Assembly (NCBI GenBank): GCA_040902765.1
Contig: JBBDWO010000002.1
Coordinates: 124,001-188,000, forward strand
DNA length: 64,000 nucleotides
From: Acidimicrobiia bacterium
Lineage (GTDB): Bacteria > Actinomycetota > Acidimicrobiia > Spongiisociales > UBA11373
Direction: 5' to 3'
In this document: positions 55,371 through 64,000 of the stretch, in pieces
Numbering within the stretch: position 1 is the stretch's first letter
Layout of the letters: the number at the start of each line of letters is the position of its first letter
Position numbers and translations under genes: made by a program
The notes under the pieces: generated by a model
The model's database searches: none
What the model saw: the letters and a program-made list of their open reading frames with translations, nothing else
Told to the model about the DNA's origin: nothing

Positions 55371-56291
55371 TCAGGGGACAGCCACCGCGAGAACGACGTC
55401 GGCGATGGAGCGCATGTACTCGACGATGCGCGGACCCCAGCGCGACGACAGACCTTCATCCACGGCCACCACCCGGCCGCCCAGGACGGCTGAGAGCGAC
55501 TCCCAACCCGGGCGCTGTGCCACCGCGTCGGGCGAATCCCCCGACCAGGTCGTGTGAGCCAGGAAGACGAAGTCGGGATTCGAATCGATCACGAACTCGG
55601 GAGACAGCTGCGGGTACCCGCTCTCACCTGTCCCGTCGGCGATGCTCGTCAGCCCGAGCACCCCGTACACGCTGCCGAGAAACGTATCGGACGTGACGCT
55701 GTAGAACGACGGGTCCAGCTCGTGGTAGTAGGTCGACTCACGCAGGGTCTGCGGCAGCGAGGCAATGATGTCATCGATCTCGCTCCGCATCTCGGTGATC
55801 AGGGTGGCAGCCTCATCGACCCGATCGATGGCGACGGCGATGTCGGAGTACTGGGCGAACACGCCATCGAGATCTGTCGGAGCGTCGAGCACCAGCACCG
55901 GGATGTCGAGGGCGGCCAGACCGTCGACGACACCGGGATCGAAGGTGAGGATCACCAGATCCGGGTCCAGGTCGGCGATCGCCTCGACGCTGGCCTCGAA
56001 AGCGTCGAAGCGCGGGAGGTCGGCTATCTCCGCCGGAAAGTCGGACCACAGGTCGACGGCGGCGACCTGATCGCCGGCGCCGAGGGCGAACAGGATCTCG
56101 GTGTGGGTCGCCGACCCCGACAGGATCCGCTCCGGACGAGCCGGGATGGTGACGCCGGCTACCTCGACGGGATACGCCGGAGCCGCGCTCGTCGAACCAA
56201 CCGTCGTGATGGTCGTGTCGGCCCCGGTGCCGCCACCGCAGGCGGCGACGACCAGAGCGAGCGTGAGTGGGAGCGCAATGCGCCTGAACAT
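55371..56291 (-). CDS. btuF: Cobalamin-type substrate-binding lipoprotein
   Basis: 306 aa from ATG 56291 with GAGGAGG at the right distance. Lipobox VVAAC places the lipid on Cys18. The periplasmic-binding fold follows: ERILSGSATHTEILFALGAG, VAAVDLWSDFPAEIADLPRF, DLVILTFDP, VFLAHTTWSGD. First gene of btuF-btuC-btuD under a cobalamin riboswitch; its ribosome site is in a hairpin. Confidence 0.92.
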   Translation of the reverse strand: MFRRIALPLTLALVVAACGGGTGADTTITTVGSTSAAPAYPVEVAGVTIPARPERILSGSATHTEILFALGAGDQVAAVDLWSDFPAEIADLPRFDAFEASVEAIADLDPDLVILTFDPGVVDGLAALDIPVLVLDAPTDLDGVFAQYSDIAVAIDRVDEAATLITEMRSEIDDIIASLPQTLRESTYYHELDPSFYSVTSDTFLGSVYGVLGLTSIADGTGESGYPQLSPEFVIDSNPDFVFLAHTTWSGDSPDAVAQRPGWESLSAVLGGRVVAVDEGLSSRWGPRIVEYMRSIADVVLAVAVP

Positions 56292-56296
56292 GAAGA

Positions 56297-56317
56297 CCTC
56301 CTCGAGTTTCGAGGAGG
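56297..56317 (-). promoter_or_regulatory. Hairpin sequestering the btuF ribosome-binding site
   Basis: On the message, CCTCCTCGA, a 3-nt loop and TCGAGGAGG form a perfect 9-bp stem. The right arm contains the btuF Shine-Dalgarno sequence, 6 bp before the start codon. Together with the riboswitch just upstream, it is a natural expression platform for translational control. Confidence 0.8.
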
Positions 56318-56339
56318 AAGCCGTGGAGCCGGTGAGGGC

Positions 56340-56483
56340 TGGCCACCCTTCCTCCGAAGGCGTCCAAACCGACGCTCCGGCAGGCGACCCGACTCGTCCC
56401 CGAAGGGCTTCACGGTTGCGGGACAGTGCCGGATTCCAACCGGCTTCGCTATCCGAAGCATCACCGGTGCAAACACCGGCAAG
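56340..56483 (-). ncRNA. Cobalamin (B12) riboswitch
   Basis: Read on the minus strand it has the conserved core: GCCGGTGTTTGCACCGGTGA, then GAAGCCGGTTGGAATCCGGC, ACTGTCCCGCAACCGTGA, and the B12-box-like GAGTCGGGTCGCCTGCCGG. These are the main conserved blocks in the right order and spacing. It lies directly upstream of btuF-btuC-btuD. High cobalamin should shut down translation through the downstream hairpin. Confidence 0.92.
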
Positions 56484-56489
56484 GGGGAG

Positions 56490-56510
56490 AGTAGCGAGTA
56501 GCGAGTAGCG
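56490..56510. repeat. Heptamer tandem array, unit agtagcg (x3)
   Basis: Three perfect agtagcg units just upstream of the riboswitch, continuing as degenerate G-rich sequence to about 56575. Same unit as at 25517 and in the gyr spacer. Confidence 0.85.
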
Positions 56511-56665
56511 AGGGGCCAGGAGCCAGGGACGAGGGATGAGGGGCCAGGGGCAACGGGCCAGGGACGAGGGCGGTGGGAGGGCGGGCCTGCCACAGACTCT
56601 CTCCCCCCGAAGGGGGGAGTACCGCCACAGGCGGGGAGGGGGGAGGACGAACACTACGCAGGCCT

Positions 56666-56733
56666 CGCGACGCGTCAGCCCTCCCCCTCCGTCAGCGGCC
56701 TGCGGCCGCTGCCACCTCCCCCGTAGGGGGAAA
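56666..56733 (+). repeat. Dispersed palindromic repeat, copy B
   Basis: Aligns with the minus strand of 6061-6132. Begins CGCGACGCG, then a C-rich run, the hairpin CAGCGGCCTGCGGCCGCTG, and CCACCTCCCCC-GTA-GGGGG-AAAG. It sits in the 380-bp non-coding stretch between the riboswitch and the small gene at 56872, flanked by further G/C-run hairpins (56602-56620). Confidence 0.6.
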
Positions 56734-56767
56734 GAGTCAGAGGGGGCCGGCCCCGATCCGCGCTGTC

Positions 56768-56822
56768 CAAGTACCAAGTACCCGCGTCTTCTCTGGCTGT
56801 TAGCTGTTAGCTGTTAGCTGTC
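56768..56822. repeat. Heptamer tandem arrays, units caagtac (x2) and agctgtt (x4)
   Basis: caagtac twice (56768-56781), a 13-bp gap, then ggctgtt, agctgtt, agctgtt, agctgtc (56795-56822). They end 50 bp before the small gene at 56872. Confidence 0.85.
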
Positions 56823-56871
56823 TGCTCTCGACCCAGGCTGCCTTCCCCGACGCTCTGGTTACCCTCTTGGG

Positions 56872-56994
56872 ATGCCCCGCCGCGTGATCACCACCGTCCT
56901 CGCCTTCCTCGTCGCGGCCGGTGTGGGTATGGGAGCGGCTCTCCGCGTCCGACGGCGGGTGTCACGCCGCCCGGGGACCTGGGAGCCACTCTGA
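56872..56994 (+). CDS. Very small membrane protein (40 aa)
   Basis: ATG 56872 to TGA 56992-56994. It reads PRRVITTVLAFLVAAGVGMG, then AALRVRRRVSRRPGTWEPL: one TM helix with basic ends. Its TGA overlaps the next ATG (TGATG), so it is probably translated with the following gene. Function unknown; a small membrane anchor or regulator is possible. Confidence 0.6.
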   Translation: MPRRVITTVLAFLVAAGVGMGAALRVRRRVSRRPGTWEPL

Positions 56995-57758
56995 TGCGGA
57001 TAGCGCTCAACGCGGTGACCGAAGTGGGAACCCGCGCCGGCAAGATCCTGCTGGCAGAGAGGGGACTGGACGCCCTCGGCCTGTATGGAAACGAGAGCGC
57101 GGGACGCGGTGCCGACCGCAAGGTGATGGCGATCCGGGACGTCGCCGGCTTCGATGTCCTGGTGAGCGATGACACCGCTATCACCTCGGCGCTGGCTGGC
57201 ATCGCCGCCGAAGACGGATTGGCCTTCGTCACCACCGACGATCACATCGACGAGGACGTCCTGGATCGATTCGCTGCCGCCGGAACCACCCTCCTGATCG
57301 GCGCCAACGTCGCCACCGGTCTCGCACCAGCCCTCGCATCTCACGAGTCGACCCGCGTCGACACCGTGCTGCGCACCACTGTCGCCTGGACGATTCCGGG
57401 CACCCCGCGTCGCCGCGGGGTGGTGGTTCCTTTCCCCGAGCCGATAGGGCCCCGCTGGGCAGCCTCCCGCAGGCGACAGCGCCGGGCGGCGCATCGACGG
57501 CACGAGGTGCCCATTCGAGGCGACTGGGCGGGGGCAACGGTGATCGTCGACGGAATCGACCAGGGCCGGGAAGTGGAACGCGTCATCGGCGTCGCCGACC
57601 ACAAGGAGCATCTCGCGGCCCTCTGTCTCGCTGCTGCGGTGATAGCCGTCGCCGAAGGGTCGTACGGACCCGGACTGCATCGTCCGGCCGATCGACCGGC
57701 GGATTACCTGTCGGCGGCGCTCAGGGTGGGACTCGGGGTGGCCACCTACACCGAGTGA
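56994..57758 (+). CDS. Hypothetical protein, possible Rossmann-like N-terminus
   Basis: 254 aa. Residues 1-110 (RIALNAVTEVGTRAGKILLA, GLYGNESAGRG, MAIRDVAGFDVLVSDDTAIT, FVTTDDHIDEDVLDRFAAAG) have the beta-alpha rhythm of a nucleotide-binding fold but lack a clear GxGxxG. The middle is Arg-rich (RRRQRRAAHRRHE). The end (ADHKEHLAALCLAAAVIAVA, ADYLSAALRVGLGVATYTE) looks helical. It converges on the DUF3566 gene. No family recognised. Confidence 0.75.
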   Translation: MRIALNAVTEVGTRAGKILLAERGLDALGLYGNESAGRGADRKVMAIRDVAGFDVLVSDDTAITSALAGIAAEDGLAFVTTDDHIDEDVLDRFAAAGTTLLIGANVATGLAPALASHESTRVDTVLRTTVAWTIPGTPRRRGVVVPFPEPIGPRWAASRRRQRRAAHRRHEVPIRGDWAGATVIVDGIDQGREVERVIGVADHKEHLAALCLAAAVIAVAEGSYGPGLHRPADRPADYLSAALRVGLGVATYTE

Positions 57759-57768
57759 GCTGCCCGGC

Positions 57769-58305
57769 TCACTCCTCTGCTGAGGTCGCGTCCGCCTCGT
57801 CTTCTGGTGGCACGGTCGGCTCCGGGCGGCCCGGGCTCATCGCCGGCGGTCCTCCGGCCTTTTCCGGTCCGTCGCGACGCAATGGGGGCAAGATCCCCCG
57901 GCGCCGGGCCGAGGCAAGTGGCACCGACACCGTTGAACGGTCGCTCACCGGTGTCGAGTCCTCGAGGACGGTGATTTCGATACCGCCCACGATGTCGGTG
58001 ATCAGGTTGTAGACCACCACGCCGAGAGTCATGAACCCGGTCATGAAGATCATCCCGAGGATGGCGAGTAGGAGCACGATCCGGAAGTAGACGGCGCCCT
58101 GCAGGTTGAGGCCATTCTCCAGGCCGATGAGAAGAGCCATCTCGTTGATCCGCTCCGGTATGCCGGCGTTGACGAAGATCGCCCAGAACACGACCGCTCC
58201 GAGGACGAACACCACGGCCATGACCGCGTTGAACACCAGAGCGACCTTGAGGACCGACCAGGGGTCGATCTTTCTGATGACGCGCCGTACGCGGTGGACG
58301 GGCAT
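57769..58305 (-). CDS. DUF3566 family membrane protein
   Basis: 178 aa. The basic start RVRRVIRKIDPWSVLKVALV is the DUF3566 signature. Two TMs follow (FNAVMAVVFVLGAVVFWAIF and VLLLAILGMIFMTGFMTLGV), then YNLITDIVGGIEITVLED. The C-terminal about 60 residues are Pro/Arg-rich. The family is found next to gyrA throughout Actinobacteria; in Mycobacterium it is Rv0007. Its function is poorly known. Confidence 0.88.
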   Translation of the reverse strand: MPVHRVRRVIRKIDPWSVLKVALVFNAVMAVVFVLGAVVFWAIFVNAGIPERINEMALLIGLENGLNLQGAVYFRIVLLLAILGMIFMTGFMTLGVVVYNLITDIVGGIEITVLEDSTPVSDRSTVSVPLASARRRGILPPLRRDGPEKAGGPPAMSPGRPEPTVPPEDEADATSAEE

Positions 58306-58394
58306 GGTGTAGATCTCCGCTCGTTACTCGCCACCGGAACGATACCGGTCGTCCCGTACTTGATCGGGCGTCTCGGCCCCTCACCCAGGCTGGC

Positions 58395-60830
58395 TCAGTC
58401 GCCATTCTCCTGGGGAACCAACGCGAACGCCGACACCTCGCCGCCGTCGCTCAGGTTCATCACCTTGACTCCGGAAGCGTCACGCTTCTGTCTGCTGATC
58501 GTGTCGACGGCGGTTCGGATGACCACGCCGTTGCTCGAGGTGACGAAGATCTCCGATCCGGTACCCACGGCCCGTGCAGCTACCAGACGACCCCGCACCC
58601 TGGTGAGCTTCATCGCCTTGAGTCCCAGCCCACCCCTCAGCTGGCGTCGGAACTCGCTGACCTTGGTGCGCTTGCCGTATCCGCCGCTGGTGAGCATGAG
58701 GATGTCCGCACCTTCTTCGTTGCTCGCGGCCGAAACCACCCGGTCGCCCTCGCGCAGCCGGATGCCGTGCACCCCCATCGTGTCGCGGCCCATCGGGCGG
58801 ATCTCGCTCTCCTTGAACCGGATGCCCTGGCCCATCTCGGTGAACAGCATCAGGTCGTGCTCGCCCATGGTGGTGCGGACGGCCACAACCTCATCACCCT
58901 CCTGGAGCTTGATGGCGATGAGTGTGCTGTTGCGGCTGTCGTACTCCCTGAACTTCGTCTTCTTGACCTGTCCCAGGCGGGTGGCGATCACCATGTACTT
59001 CGACGTCTCGTAGTCCCTGGTGTCGACGACCGCCTCGATGCGTTCGTCGGGCTCGAGAGGGAGCACCGATTGAGCAAGCACACCCTTGGCGGTTCGATCC
59101 TTGCGAGGCAACTCGTGGGCCTTGATGCGATACACCTTGCCCCGGTTGGTGAAGAAGAGCAGAAACGCATGTGCTGTGGTGTGCACCAGGTGCGTCGTGA
59201 CATCGTCCTCGCGTAGGTTCTCCGCCTTGACCCCACGCCCGCCGCGGCCCTGGGGGCGATAGACACTGGCGTTGACCGCCTTGACGTACCCGTTGGCGGT
59301 GACGCTCACCACGATCTCCTCGTCGGCGATCAGGTCCTCCAGCGACAGGTCTCCCTCATCGGGGATGATCCGGGACCGCCGCTTGTCCGCGTACTTCTCG
59401 CGGACCTCCTCGAGTTCGGTGGCGATCAGCTTGCGTCGTCGAGCCGGACTCTTGAGGAGGGCTTCGAGATCGGCGATCGTCTTCATGAGCTGATCGTGTT
59501 CCTCGCGCAGCTTGCCCGTCTCGAGCGCGGTGAGCCGCCGTAGCGGCATGTCGAGGATGTGGGTGGTCTGCACCTCGCTGAGCTCGAAGCGCTTCATCAG
59601 CGTGGTCTTGGCCTCGTCGCTATCGGCCGAGCCCCGGATGATCGCCACGACCTCGTCGATGTTGTCCAGGGCGATGAGCAGGCCCTCGACGATGTGCGTC
59701 CTGGCCTTGGCCTTGTCGAGGCGGAACCGGGTGCGCCGCTCGATCACCTCCATCTGGTGATCGATGTAGTAGCCGATCAGCTCGGCCACGTTGAGAGTGC
59801 GGGGAACACCGTCGACCAGGGCCACGGTGTTCACCCCGAAGGTCTCCTGCAGTTGGGTGAGCTTGTAGAGCTGGTTGAGGACGACCTGGGGATTGGCGTC
59901 CCGCTTGAGTTCGACCACCATCCGGGTACCGTTGCGGTCGCTTTCGTCCCGCAGCTCGGCGATGCCGGTGATCTTCTTCTCCCGGACCAGCTCGGCGATC
60001 CGCTCCATGATTCGGTCACGCGACACCTGATAGGGAATCTCGGTGACGACGATGCCGACCCGACCCTTGCGGATCTCCTCCACCTCGGCCACGGCCCGCA
60101 TTTTCACTGAACCGCGCCCGGTGAGCAGGGCATCGCGCACGCCCTTGTTGCCGAGGATGTAGGCCCCGGTCGGGAAGTCAGGACCCTTGACGAACTGGAG
60201 CAGGTCCTCGGCGGTGGCTTCGGGGTTGTCGAGCACATGGATGGTGGCGTCGACCACCTCTCCCAAATTGTGCGGCGGGATGTTGGTTGCCATGCCCACG
60301 GCGATCCCGGTGGAACCGTTGACCAGCAGATTGGGGAACCGGGCGGGAAGCACCGAGGGCTCCTGGCGCTCGCCGGAATAGTTGTCCACGAAGTCGACGG
60401 TCTCCTCGTCGATGCCGTCGAGCAGGTTCATGGCGAGCGTCGCCAGGCGGGCCTCGGTGTAACGCATGGCTGCGGGCGGATCGTCTACCGAACCGAAGTT
60501 CCCCTGCGGGTCGATGAGCGGGTACCGGCTGGAGAAGTGCTGCCCGAGCCGGACCATGGCGTCGTAGATGGCGTCGTTGGAGTGGGGATGGAACCAACCC
60601 ATCACGTCACCCACGACGCGAGCGCTCTTGCGATACGGGCTCCCCGGGCGGATGCCCGCGTCGTACATCGAGAACAGGATCCGGCGATGAACCGGCTTGA
60701 GCCCGTCACGCGCATCGGGGAGAGCGCGCGACACGATCACCGACATCGCGTACTCGAGGAAGGAGGCCTTCACCTCCTGCTCGATGTCGATCAGTTCGAC
60801 CCTGGCTGAGTCGTCTCTTCCGTCGGTCAC
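58395..60830 (-). CDS. gyrA: DNA gyrase subunit A
   Basis: 811 aa from GTG 60830. Catalytic Tyr124 lies in [11 protein letters not shown]. The N-terminal breakage-reunion domain ends near 515, and six beta-propeller blades follow, with the GyrA box [14 protein letters not shown]. The quinolone-determining loop reads [17 protein letters not shown]; the residue matching E. coli Ser83 is Asp86 and that matching Asp87 is Asp90. The gene follows gyrB with a 35-bp spacer made of 7-bp repeats. Confidence 0.97.
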   Translation of the reverse strand: MTDGRDDSARVELIDIEQEVKASFLEYAMSVIVSRALPDARDGLKPVHRRILFSMYDAGIRPGSPYRKSARVVGDVMGWFHPHSNDAIYDAMVRLGQHFSSRYPLIDPQGNFGSVDDPPAAMRYTEARLATLAMNLLDGIDEETVDFVDNYSGERQEPSVLPARFPNLLVNGSTGIAVGMATNIPPHNLGEVVDATIHVLDNPEATAEDLLQFVKGPDFPTGAYILGNKGVRDALLTGRGSVKMRAVAEVEEIRKGRVGIVVTEIPYQVSRDRIMERIAELVREKKITGIAELRDESDRNGTRMVVELKRDANPQVVLNQLYKLTQLQETFGVNTVALVDGVPRTLNVAELIGYYIDHQMEVIERRTRFRLDKAKARTHIVEGLLIALDNIDEVVAIIRGSADSDEAKTTLMKRFELSEVQTTHILDMPLRRLTALETGKLREEHDQLMKTIADLEALLKSPARRRKLIATELEEVREKYADKRRSRIIPDEGDLSLEDLIADEEIVVSVTANGYVKAVNASVYRPQGRGGRGVKAENLREDDVTTHLVHTTAHAFLLFFTNRGKVYRIKAHELPRKDRTAKGVLAQSVLPLEPDERIEAVVDTRDYETSKYMVIATRLGQVKKTKFREYDSRNSTLIAIKLQEGDEVVAVRTTMGEHDLMLFTEMGQGIRFKESEIRPMGRDTMGVHGIRLREGDRVVSAASNEEGADILMLTSGGYGKRTKVSEFRRQLRGGLGLKAMKLTRVRGRLVAARAVGTGSEIFVTSSNGVVIRTAVDTISRQKRDASGVKVMNLSDGGEVSAFALVPQENGD

Positions 60831-60833
60831 TCG

Positions 60834-60865
60834 CTACTCGTCCCTCGCTACTCGCTACTCGCTAC

Positions 60866-60868
<3 letters not shown>
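60834..60868. repeat. Heptamer tandem array filling the gyrB-gyrA spacer (x5)
   Basis: Units ctactcg, tccctcg, ctactcg, ctactcg, ctactca, running from 3 bp upstream of the gyrA start into the gyrB stop codon. On the message this is the agtagcg unit, and its GAGGG is the only ribosome-site-like sequence before the gyrA GTG. Confidence 0.92.
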
Positions 60869-63252
<2,384 letters not shown>

Positions 63253-63260
<8 letters not shown>

Positions 63261-64000
63261 CCGCCCTCACCTCGCCGGGAAGCACCGACCACCGGCGCCC
63301 GACGAGGGGTACGTCCTCGGCACGGGCCGAGGTGACGAACACCTGTCCACTCGGGAGTTGTCGCACCAGTCGATCGCTTCGGTCGGGATCCAGCTCCGAG
63401 AATACGTCGTCGAGGAGCAGGATCGGGGCCTCTTCGCGCCGGTCCGCCAGTGCCCGATAAAGCGACACCCGCAACGCCAGGGCTACCGACCGCTGCTCAC
63501 CCTGACTCGCTCTCGTCCTGGCGTCGCGATCGCCCACCATGAGCGTCACGTCGTCTCGGTGGGGGCCGATCGTGGTGGTGCGGCGGTCCTTGTCGAGTCC
63601 GCGGGCGGCCCGCATCCGCTCCAGCGTCCTCTCGGACAGGTCATCCCGGGAGTCCGTATCGGACGCAACGGCACCATTGCTGTCGTATGCCCATGAGAGG
63701 TTCTCGGCGGCGTCACTCAGTTCGCGATAGACCTGTCCCACCGCTTCTCCCAACAGGGACATAGCCGCCAGTCGTCGCGTCAGCACATCGGCCGCCCGTG
63801 ACGCCACGAGTTCGTCGAGGGCGTCGAGTGAGGCGTCACTGGCGTACCTTCCCTCCGTCCGCAGCAGCGCGTTGCGCTGGCGGAGGGATCGGTCAAACTC
63901 CCGCTGCTCCACGGCCGACGACGGCCAGAGTTGCACACACGCATCGTCGATGAACTCCCGTCGCAGGGCCGGGCCTCGCTTGACCAGGTCGAGGTCGTCG
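63253..64000 (-). CDS. recF: DNA replication and repair protein RecF (C-terminal part)
   Basis: The frame is open to the right edge; about 249 residues are visible (KRGPALRREFIDDAC, GPHRDDVTLMVGDRDARTRA, SQGEQRSVALALRVSLYRAL, PILLLDDVFSELDPDRSDRL). The ABC signature SQGEQR and Walker B LLLDDV are intact. RecF loads RecA at gaps. It begins the recF-dciA-gyrB-gyrA string, and the Walker A end lies outside the window. Confidence 0.95.

Overview
ORGANISM. High-GC DNA with frequent GTG starts and GTGA/ATGA gene overlaps. The order fhaA-fhaB-pstP-rodA-pbpA-pknB followed by an opposing trpG-type gene and crgA, plus recF-dciA-gyrB-gyrA-DUF3566 at the right edge, is the origin-proximal layout of Actinomycetota. 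A heliorhodopsin, a K+-independent type H+-pyrophosphatase, a large orphan LuxR-type regulator and F420-type remnants would suit an Acidimicrobiia-like lineage, but the class is inference. oriC and dnaA-dnaN are expected just beyond the right end. LAYOUT. 0-5 kb: tail of an amino-acid-type solute-binding protein, then a PhnD-PhnC-PhnE-PhnE transporter. 5-11.8 kb: dNTPase, membrane protein, GGDEF/EAL protein, DAGK-family lipid kinase, TypA. 11.9-16.7 kb: heliorhodopsin, VOC protein, threonine aldolase, DUF393 protein, then a disturbed stretch with a truncated nitroreductase, an isochorismatase-fold protein lacking its usual Cys and a small dockerin-like secreted protein. 16.7-25.5 kb: LAL-type regulator, tRNA-Arg(ACG), CorC/CNNM protein, H+-pyrophosphatase, DUF885 protein. 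25.6-36 kb: ChrA, the seven-gene Mrp antiporter operon, tadA, four tRNA-Ser genes with all four usual anticodons, menG-like gene and serS. 36-47 kb: two hypotheticals, tRNA-Leu, the kinase/phosphatase/cell-wall operon, trpG/pabA, crgA, thiolase, tRNA-Ala. 47.2-50.6 kb: decayed accessory stretch with gene remnants, tRNA-Ile(GAT) and a detached second 3' end of a tRNA-Ile. 50.6-57.8 kb: RmuC, SurE, M23 peptidase, a B12-riboswitch-controlled BtuFCD transporter, and a coupled pair of unknown genes. 57.8-64 kb: DUF3566, gyrA, gyrB, dciA, recF (partial). HOW THE GENES WORK TOGETHER. The Mrp antiporter, H+-pyrophosphatase and CorC-type exporter point to active Na+/H+/Mg2+ handling. FhaA/FhaB/PstP/PknB with RodA/PbpA and CrgA form the phosphorylation-controlled elongation and division module. 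tadA modifies the wobble base of tRNA-Arg(ACG), which lies in the same window. MOST UNUSUAL. Short tandem arrays with a strict 7-bp unit recur at a dozen intergenic sites. Their sequences differ, but nearly all fit 5'-GCWNNNN. Two are 25-bp-arm palindromes beside tRNA-Ser genes, and one fills the whole gyrB-gyrA spacer. Other notable items are the heliorhodopsin, the serine-decoding cluster beside serS, the split tRNA-Ile, and an SD-sequestering hairpin downstream of the cobalamin riboswitch.
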